From assembly GCF_029238425.1 (NCBI RefSeq), contig NZ_JAQWGB010000138.1, forward strand, positions 1 through 37,402: 37,402 nucleotides of DNA, read 5' to 3'. Below are positions 32,240 through 37,402 of this stretch, one piece after another. The first letter of the stretch is position 1; each line of letters begins with the position of its first letter. Under the pieces are notes generated by a model. It had not been told where the DNA came from and did no database searches. It was given only the letters and a program-made list of their open reading frames with translations. A program made the translations under genes and the position numbers. This stretch comes from Flavicella sp. Its GTDB lineage: Bacteria > Bacteroidota > Bacteroidia > Flavobacteriales > Flavobacteriaceae.

Positions 32240-34224
32240 AGCTTTTGTTTTAAAATTGTAAAATAAAAAGTGGTTCCTTTACCAAGCTCACTTTCTAACC
32301 ATATTTCTCCTTGATATAAATTAATTATTTTTTTGACAATTGACAAGCCAATTCCTGAGGATTCTTTATTATCAGTTAGTGCTTGAAAGATCTTAAAGAT
32401 TTTATCAAAATCTTTTTTTGCTATTCCAATTCCATTGTCTTTAATAGAAAATTGATAATAGGAAGCAAACTCCAAAACATCCACTTCAATAAGACCTTTT
32501 GATTTATCAATATACCTAACGGCGTTGCTAATAATATTTAAGAACAACTGCTGAAACTTCGTTTCATCACCTTTTATGGTCGGTAAATTGTTTTTAATTT
32601 TTAGTTCAATATGTTCTGGGATAAACAAAATATGAGGCAAGCCTAATACAACTTCATTCAAATCCACTTCCTCCATTTTTTCGTTCCCAGAAGTTACACT
32701 AGAATACTCTAAAATATCCGAAATTAATTTTTCCATTTTTTCCAAGGTCTTCTCGATAAGATCAAAATTATTTAAACTCGCATCGTCAAACTTTCCTTCA
32801 TTATCATCTTTTAACCAAGTGAATAAAGCATTTAAACTTCGTAAGGGAGATTTTAAATCATGAGATACTATATGGGCATATTCCTCTAGTTCAGTATTAC
32901 TTTTTTCTAACTTGCCTAAAAGATCTGCTTTTTGCTTTTCTAAATTTCTAAACTCTGTTATATCTAAATGAATACCTATTGAACCCACAACTTCTCCGTT
33001 TATATTATAATGAGGGGCACCACTTACCAGCCAATTCTTGAAGGAATTATCCTTTAATTTCACCAGAAGTTCGTAAGAATTTGAGTTTCCCACAAGTCTA
33101 TCTTTTGTTTCTTTTAGCACTTCTTTTTTAGCATCTCCTTCGGTGAAAATCTCATTTGCTACAGAACCGATTAAGTCCTTTTCGTCATAACCAGACATCT
33201 TCATAAAACTTTGATTTGCCATCAAAATTTTATCTTCTCTGTCTACTTCTAATAAACCAAGGTTCATATTAGCAATGATACTGCTATACTTTAATCGTTC
33301 GGCTTCTATGTTTTGATTATAGCGTTGTATTAAGGTGACGTCTCTGAAACTCCATAAATGGCCTTTATATATCCCATTTTCAATAATTGGTATAAAATCT
33401 CTTTCTAAAATTCTTCCGTTTTTCATTTTTAGAACATCACCAAGAATTACTTCTTTATTGGCCACCAGCTCCTTTACCCTTGAAACAAATAAATTTGAAT
33501 CCTCAAATAAATACTTTTGAGTTTCGGTAAATTCTAAATTAGTTTGGCCCTTCATGTTTTCAAGCTCGTCTACGCATGAAAAAAATTCACCAAGTTTATT
33601 ATTTGAAATAACTATTTGATTTTTTTCATCTACTAATAAAACTCCAGAATCTAAATTCAATATCAAAGTGGATAATCTATTTTCTGAGGCTTTTAGTAAT
33701 TCCTGGGCTTCTTTTTCTTTGGTGACATCTCTTACGATTCCCTGAGCGGCAATTGGGTTTTGTTTGCTATCGAAAACAATACTTGAATTGATTTGGACAA
33801 ATTTATTTTTTCCCTCTTTGGTAACAATTTTAATTTGAAAGTTTGTTAAAATTCCTTTCGTAGCCAATTGAATAAATCCTTCTGCGGTTTTGCCTTTATC
33901 ATCAGGATGGACTAGCTTAAATAAATTAATTTTTTCTTTAGTTAAGTCATACCCCAACATCTCAACTGCTGCTTGATTCATTTTAATGACAAAACCTTGC
34001 AGATCAATCACCACATAGGCATCAACTATATTCTCAAAAATTCCTTTAAGTTGTGAGTTTTTTTCGCTTATTGTCCCTTCTAATTCAGCATTAGCTTTGG
34101 ACAATTCTTGGGTTAACTCATAGAGATTGGCAGACTTTTCCTCTAAAATTTTCTCTGCCTGCTTTCTTGCAGACTTTTCTCGAGCAAGCGCTCTTTCAAG
34201 TATTGCAATTTTTTTATCTTCCAT
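32236..34224 (-). CDS. PAS-domain sensor histidine kinase of the H-NOX operon
   Basis: The 662-aa soluble kinase has an N-terminal coiled coil (residues 4-60, LERALAREKSARKQAEKILE). This is a pattern typical of kinases paired with H-NOX or FIST proteins. Three PAS domains follow at about 60-175, 180-305 and 312-430, then HisKA with His455 (AHIVSHDLKSPLRS) and the ATPase domain (NIISNAVRYID, DNGIGI, SSGIGLSIVKKII). It has no receiver domain. It lies 7 bases downstream of H-NOX, so it is the expected H-NOX partner; known H-NOX proteins inhibit their kinase when NO-bound. The extra PAS domains suggest it integrates more than one signal. Confidence 0.93.
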   Translation of the reverse strand: MEDKKIAILERALAREKSARKQAEKILEEKSANLYELTQELSKANAELEGTISEKNSQLKGIFENIVDAYVVIDLQGFVIKMNQAAVEMLGYDLTKEKINLFKLVHPDDKGKTAEGFIQLATKGILTNFQIKIVTKEGKNKFVQINSSIVFDSKQNPIAAQGIVRDVTKEKEAQELLKASENRLSTLILNLDSGVLLVDEKNQIVISNNKLGEFFSCVDELENMKGQTNLEFTETQKYLFEDSNLFVSRVKELVANKEVILGDVLKMKNGRILERDFIPIIENGIYKGHLWSFRDVTLIQRYNQNIEAERLKYSSIIANMNLGLLEVDREDKILMANQSFMKMSGYDEKDLIGSVANEIFTEGDAKKEVLKETKDRLVGNSNSYELLVKLKDNSFKNWLVSGAPHYNINGEVVGSIGIHLDITEFRNLEKQKADLLGKLEKSNTELEEYAHIVSHDLKSPLRSLNALFTWLKDDNEGKFDDASLNNFDLIEKTLEKMEKLISDILEYSSVTSGNEKMEEVDLNEVVLGLPHILFIPEHIELKIKNNLPTIKGDETKFQQLFLNIISNAVRYIDKSKGLIEVDVLEFASYYQFSIKDNGIGIAKKDFDKIFKIFQALTDNKESSGIGLSIVKKIINLYQGEIWLESELGKGTTFYFTILKQKL

Positions 34225-34231
34225 GAGGATG

Positions 34232-34771
34232 TTAGTTTTTGTGAATCGTAAATTTCACTTCAGTACCATCTTCATTAATTTTTTCTAAGTTAATTTCTGC
34301 TTTAGAATTGAAATGTTCAAAGGTTTTATTCATTAAACCCAATCCAAAATGATGCATAGCCCTACTGGACTTATATATCATCACCAATTTTGTGTCTGTT
34401 TTTTCCAAAACGTCAAAAGTTGGTAACTCAGCATCATGGTATATTTTTTTTACTTCCACATGTATATGATGTTCTATTGAAGATAACATTTCAATAGGAT
34501 CTTTATACATTGCCAACATGTCTGGATAATTTTTTTCTATCACAGAAAAAAAATGCTCGGCATATACGAGCAAAAGATTATCTATCGAGATAGAGGTATT
34601 AGCACTTAAATTTTGCAACAAACTTAACATTTCTGAAAAGCTATAGGTACCTATGGAAGTATAAACACCTCCAGAGTCTAAATTAGATTGCTCAATGATG
34701 GTATCCACCATTTCCAATCCAAATTTTTCTTCAACTAAATCTAAAAACTCCGTAAAAACAATTCCTTTCAT
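34232..34771 (-). CDS. H-NOX (heme NO-binding) sensor protein
   Basis: The 179-aa protein has the full length of a stand-alone H-NOX domain. The proximal heme ligand is His104 (HHIHVEVKKIYHDAELPTF). The heme-propionate motif YxSxR is Y133-S135-R137 (MIYKSSRAMHHF). Both lie 2 residues after the classic Thermoanaerobacter positions (102, 131-135), so the alignment has no gap. The distal position corresponding to Tyr140, which stabilises bound oxygen, is Phe142, so NO-selective binding is predicted. It starts 1 base after the receiver gene. Confidence 0.95.
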   Translation of the reverse strand: MKGIVFTEFLDLVEEKFGLEMVDTIIEQSNLDSGGVYTSIGTYSFSEMLSLLQNLSANTSISIDNLLLVYAEHFFSVIEKNYPDMLAMYKDPIEMLSSIEHHIHVEVKKIYHDAELPTFDVLEKTDTKLVMIYKSSRAMHHFGLGLMNKTFEHFNSKAEINLEKINEDGTEVKFTIHKN

Positions 34772-34772
34772 A

Positions 34773-35189
34773 TTATTTTTTTATTAGCTCATTCATACTC
34801 CAATATGCTAAAAGTTTAACAATCTTTGAAACATAATCTTCATATTTCAGAGGTTTTATTACATAACCTGCAATTCCTATTCTGTAACACTCCATAACAT
34901 CTTTATCGTTGCTAGAGGTAGATAATACTACAGTTGGTAGATATTTTAAAACATCATCTGCCTTTAAAATAGACAAAAATTCGATACCATTCATTTTAGG
35001 CATATTTAAATCTAATAAAATAATATCGGGTAACGCATCTTTTTTTCGTAAAATTTCCAAGGCCTCTTCGCCATTGTTTGCTTCTACGATAGTATGATCC
35101 AATCCTTTAGAGGAAATGGTACGATTCAACTTCATCACTTCAATCGCATCATCTTCAATGAGCAAAATTTTCAATTTCTTGTCTTCCAT
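34773..35189 (-). CDS. Single-domain response regulator (receiver only)
   Basis: The 138-aa protein is only a receiver domain: Asp13/Asp14 (LLIEDDAIE), phospho-acceptor Asp60 (IILLDLNMPKMNG), Ser90/Thr91 and Lys112 (VIKPL). No output domain follows. It is the first gene of the signalling operon. With two receiver-less kinases and an Hpt in the same operon, the natural role is phosphate shuttle from the kinases to the Hpt. Confidence 0.92.
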   Translation of the reverse strand: MEDKKLKILLIEDDAIEVMKLNRTISSKGLDHTIVEANNGEEALEILRKKDALPDIILLDLNMPKMNGIEFLSILKADDVLKYLPTVVLSTSSNDKDVMECYRIGIAGYVIKPLKYEDYVSKIVKLLAYWSMNELIKK

Positions 35190-35351
35190 GGTTTCTTATT
35201 TGAGGTATAAATAAAATAATAATGCTATAATTAAATTCGTTTTTTAGATTAAACGACAATAAGTGTCGACGAATGGTAATTATCTGCAGTTAAACTAAAT
35301 TAATATTTCTATTAATGACATGGGGGCAATAAAAAACGAATATCAACCTAT

Positions 35352-35528
35352 TTATTGTTTGGTTAATAATGCTTGAACTATTTTATAAACAGCTATTAGG
35401 GCGCATAAAACGACTAGTAATAATCCATCTTTTAATTCTAATGGTTTGAAAACAAAGTTCGTTTGACTGTAAAGTGATGCACAAAAAAAGAAGGCAATCA
35501 ACGAAGTAAAAATTCTATAATTTTTCAT
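35352..35528 (-). CDS. Small membrane protein, function unknown
   Basis: The ATG at 35528 gives a 58-residue protein with two hydrophobic segments: a signal-like N-terminus (YRIFTSLIAFFFCASLYS) and a C-terminal membrane helix (GLLLVVLCALIAVYKIVQAL). A -7-like element at 35556-35563 lies just upstream of this ATG and inside the longer alternative frame from 35558, which supports the shorter start. It lies between the signalling operon and the Rrf2 gene. No family is recognised. Confidence 0.55.
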   Translation of the reverse strand: MKNYRIFTSLIAFFFCASLYSQTNFVFKPLELKDGLLLVVLCALIAVYKIVQALLTKQ

Positions 35529-35555
35529 AATACACATATTTAAAACTCTATACCT

Positions 35556-35563
35556 CAAAAGTA
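35556..35563 (-). promoter_or_regulatory. Possible -7 element for the small membrane protein gene
   Basis: On the minus strand this reads TACTTTTG (TAnnTTTG), 27 bases upstream of the ATG at 35528. Confidence 0.4.
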
Positions 35564-35672
35564 TAAGTTATCCATGACGTATATTAGAATAAAACGTTCA
35601 AGCGTCTTTTACTATCGATGAATGGAATCAAAAGTTGGATAAAGAAAACTTAAAATAAGATGAAAAAATTGT

Positions 35673-36131
35673 CTATTCCTGCTTTAAGGCATCATAATCC
35701 TTAAGTGATAAGACTTTATCGGTATCAATAATTTCAGAAGAAAACTGTGAAATAGTTTTATCTCTAAAGTTCGCAAGAATTTTATTTTTAAAGGGGGCTG
35801 CAATATAATGTACTGGACAAGGATTTTCATCCTCGCATTTAGAAAGGCCCAAAAAACATTGATTAAATTTATTAGGACCATCGATATTTTCAACAATATC
35901 CCAGATGGAATTTTTTTGATTCGCCTCACTTAAATAAAATCCCCCGTTAGGACCTTTGGTAGATGTTACCAACTTACTTTTGGTCAATTGCTGTAATAAC
36001 TTTGCTAAAAAAGGCTGCGGTGTTTCCAACTCATCAGCAATTTTTTTAACCCCTATTTTTTTTGTCTTATCAGAATATAAAGACAGATACAAAATGGAAC
36101 GAATAGCGTATTTACAAGCGTTTGATAGCAT
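35673..36131 (-). CDS. Rrf2-family Fe-S transcriptional regulator (NsrR/IscR-like)
   Basis: The 152-aa protein has the Rrf2 winged helix (LSNACKYAIRSILYLSLYS ... TPQPFLAKLLQQLTKSKLV ... GPNGGFYL). The three-cysteine cluster site is C92-x6-C99-x5-C105 (QCFLGLSKCEDENPCPVH). This matches IscR and NsrR spacing closely. Rrf2 proteins with this site sense Fe-S status, NO or redox. With H-NOX, FIST and nap genes in the same window, an NO-responsive NsrR-like role is attractive but unproven. It diverges from the Crp/Fnr gene across 108 bases. Confidence 0.9.
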   Translation of the reverse strand: MLSNACKYAIRSILYLSLYSDKTKKIGVKKIADELETPQPFLAKLLQQLTKSKLVTSTKGPNGGFYLSEANQKNSIWDIVENIDGPNKFNQCFLGLSKCEDENPCPVHYIAAPFKNKILANFRDKTISQFSSEIIDTDKVLSLKDYDALKQE

Positions 36132-36149
36132 GGGATATGATTTAAGTCA

Positions 36150-36157
36150 CAAAGATA
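36150..36157 (-). promoter_or_regulatory. -7 element of the rrf2-type gene
   Basis: On the minus strand this reads TATCTTTG (TAnnTTTG), 18 bases upstream of the ATG at 36131. The dyad at 36164-36179 covers the space where the -33 element would be. Confidence 0.5.
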
Positions 36158-36163
36158 CTAAAA

Positions 36164-36179
36164 AAGATATTTTTATCTT
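36164..36179. promoter_or_regulatory. Candidate operator dyad in the rrf2-crp/fnr divergent region
   Basis: AAGATA-TTTT-TATCTT is a dyad whose AAGAT half-sites recall NsrR-type half-sites (AAGATGYATTT). It lies directly upstream of the rrf2 -7 element and about 60 bases before the Crp/Fnr start, so autoregulation and joint control are possible. Confidence 0.4.
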
Positions 36180-36239
36180 GATTTATAAAAGAAACTAACC
36201 TTGCATTTAAGTATATTTACAATAGAATTTCATAAAAAA

Positions 36240-36872
36240 ATGGACAAGCAACTCACGTTACACTATGAGCATATTTTTGAGGAAGATCTTTTAAAAGAAA
36301 TCAATTCGGTGGGCACTTTTAAAAGTTTTGAAGAAGGCGAAAAACTCATGGATATTGGATCAAAAATCACCTATATGCCTCTACTTCTAGAGGGTGCCAT
36401 TAAAATATTAAGAGAAGATGAACAGGGTGATGAACTCGTTTTATATTTCTTAGAAAGAGGTGATACTTGTGCAATGACTTTAAGTTGTTGCATAGGAAAT
36501 GCCATTAGCGAAATTAGAGCCATGACAGAAACCAAAACAAGGGTTATTATGATTCCAGTGCAGAAAATGGAAGACTGGATGAGCAAATATAAAACATGGC
36601 AAAATTTCATCCTAGAAAGCTACCAAAACCGAATGAAAGAAATGTTAGAAGCCATTGATTCTATCGCTTTTTTAAACATGGATGAACGCTTGTTGAAATA
36701 TTTACGAGACAAAGCTATGGTAAATGGTAACGAAGCAATAAAAACTACGCATCAGGATATAGCTTTTGACTTACATACCTCTAGAGTTGTGGTATCACGC
36801 TTATTAAAAAAATTGGAAAAGGACAATAAGATCAAACTAAACAGAAACTTAATTACTGTAATTGATCTCTGA
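36240..36872 (+). CDS. Crp/Fnr-family transcriptional regulator
   Basis: I use the ATG at 36240 (MDKQLTLHYEHIF); the frame reaches a TTG at 36201, but that segment is not family-like. The 210-aa protein has a cyclic-nucleotide-binding-type beta barrel (SFEEGEKLMDIGS ... YMPLLLEGAIKILRED ... LERGDTCAMTLSCCIGN) and a C-terminal HTH (THQDIAFDLHTSRVVVSRLL). The N-terminal four-cysteine cluster of true Fnr is absent; a Cys pair lies in the barrel (LSCC). The recognition helix keeps the Fnr-like Ser-Arg pair. Related Bacteroidota proteins control anaerobic and nitrosative responses. It is a candidate regulator of the palindrome at 9456. Confidence 0.9.
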   Translation: MDKQLTLHYEHIFEEDLLKEINSVGTFKSFEEGEKLMDIGSKITYMPLLLEGAIKILREDEQGDELVLYFLERGDTCAMTLSCCIGNAISEIRAMTETKTRVIMIPVQKMEDWMSKYKTWQNFILESYQNRMKEMLEAIDSIAFLNMDERLLKYLRDKAMVNGNEAIKTTHQDIAFDLHTSRVVVSRLLKKLEKDNKIKLNRNLITVIDL

Positions 36873-36873
36873 T

Positions 36874-37383
36874 CTATTTAAATCTATATCCCGCATGCAA
36901 TCCAAAAACGGGTGACACACCATCATAGCCTGTAGCAAAACTAATACCCATTACACCTCGCAAAACTAACGGCATGTCTGCAAAACGATATCCAAATCCA
37001 ACATCCCATAAAATAGCAGTTCCTTTATACTCTATTCTTCCAGGAAAAGTGGTTAATAATTTTGGATTTGTAATTTCTTTGTACCCAAAGAGAACATCCA
37101 TATCTAAAAAGAACCGAGATCCAAAACGAATATTAGGCCCTAAATAATAAGCACTAAAGCCATCTCCAAAACCAGCTGATGCTTTGACTCCTAAAGCACC
37201 TTCATGCATTTTTAAGGCATCGTATACAGCATGGACTCCAAATCCATATACGCTATCGCTGAAATCATATTCATCCGGTCCATTGGTAATAACTCCTGCA
37301 TACACTGTGAATTTTTCGCTATTGTCATACTGGGAGTAAGTAAATACAGTTCCTAATAAGAATGCGATAAGTATCTTTTTCAT
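36874..37383 (-). CDS. Small outer-membrane beta-barrel protein, function unknown
   Basis: The 169-aa protein has a signal peptide (MKKILIAFLLGTVFTYS). The mature part is about 150 residues of alternating strands (KFTVYAGVITNG, VYGFGVHAVYDAL, AYYLGPNIRFGSRFFLDMDV, AILWDVGFGYRF) ending FGLHAGYRFK with a barrel-type aromatic near the C-terminus. An eight-stranded barrel is likely. It converges on the Crp/Fnr gene with one base between stops. No specific function is recognised. Confidence 0.7.
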   Translation of the reverse strand: MKKILIAFLLGTVFTYSQYDNSEKFTVYAGVITNGPDEYDFSDSVYGFGVHAVYDALKMHEGALGVKASAGFGDGFSAYYLGPNIRFGSRFFLDMDVLFGYKEITNPKLLTTFPGRIEYKGTAILWDVGFGYRFADMPLVLRGVMGISFATGYDGVSPVFGLHAGYRFK

Positions 37384-37402
37384 AGCTTTTATAGTATTAA
37401 TT

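Noticed and set aside
35684-35929. 81-codon frame overlapping the Rrf2 gene on the same strand
   Set aside because: It is out of frame with the Rrf2 protein, whose DNA-binding and cysteine motifs are clear.
36201-36239. Upstream TTG start for the Crp/Fnr gene
   Set aside because: The ATG at 36240 gives normal family length; the upstream codons lie in the promoter region.

Overview
The window looks like part of a chromosome from a marine-type Flavobacteriaceae (Bacteroidota). The DNA is AT-rich. Several secreted proteins end in type IX secretion (T9SS) sorting domains. Promoter elements of the Bacteroidota type (TAnnTTTG at -7, TTG/TTTG at -33) are visible, and the protein families (LruC/DUF4114, YaiO-like barrels, Lrp, Rrf2 and Crp/Fnr types) fit that phylum. 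No rRNA, tRNA, CRISPR array or intact mobile element was seen.

Layout. (1) 1-2.75 kb: the 3' end of tex, an outer-membrane barrel protein of unknown role, an Lrp/AsnC regulator and ppnP. (2) 3.0-9.4 kb, minus strand: a periplasmic nitrate reductase operon, napD-napA-napB-tetrahaem cytochrome-NrfC-like ferredoxin-NrfD-like membrane subunit. It has no napC or napGH. Its NapB carries four haem motifs made by internal duplication, and its ferredoxin has lost one cluster cysteine to tyrosine. (3) 9.6-11.9 kb, divergent from nap: the anaerobic ribonucleotide reductase pair nrdG-nrdD. A 16-bp Fnr/Crp-like palindrome lies in the shared promoter region. (4) 11.9-14.2 kb: two divergent, related secreted T9SS proteins, one of them broken by a frameshift.

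(5) 14.2-26.6 kb: a cell-surface polysaccharide locus. It holds a degenerate GT2-like protein, a 1029-aa GT-C-type membrane protein, a secreted Ig-like protein, a membrane-anchored clan-A glycoside hydrolase, a GT4 glycosyltransferase, a flippase, a fusion of a response-regulator receiver to a polyprenyl-phosphate-type GT2, and a TPR plus beta-barrel outer-membrane protein. (6) 26.6-29.6 kb: a 580-bp gene-free stretch with a possible transposase remnant, then an 813-aa LruC/DUF4114 T9SS protein.

(7) 29.7-35.2 kb, minus strand: a tight six-gene signalling operon of single-domain receiver, H-NOX, PAS histidine kinase, FIST protein, second histidine kinase and Hpt. (8) 35.3-37.4 kb: a small membrane protein, an Rrf2 regulator with three Fe-S-type cysteines divergent from a Crp/Fnr regulator, and an outer-membrane barrel protein.

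Main proposal (inference). The signalling operon contains two candidate NO sensors (H-NOX and a NosP-like FIST protein), two kinases, a lone receiver and an Hpt, but no output regulator. The only other receiver in the window is fused to the GT2 of the polysaccharide locus. The window may therefore encode a complete phosphorelay (kinase, receiver, Hpt, receiver-GT2) that controls surface polysaccharide synthesis directly at an enzyme in response to NO, next to the nitrate-respiration genes.
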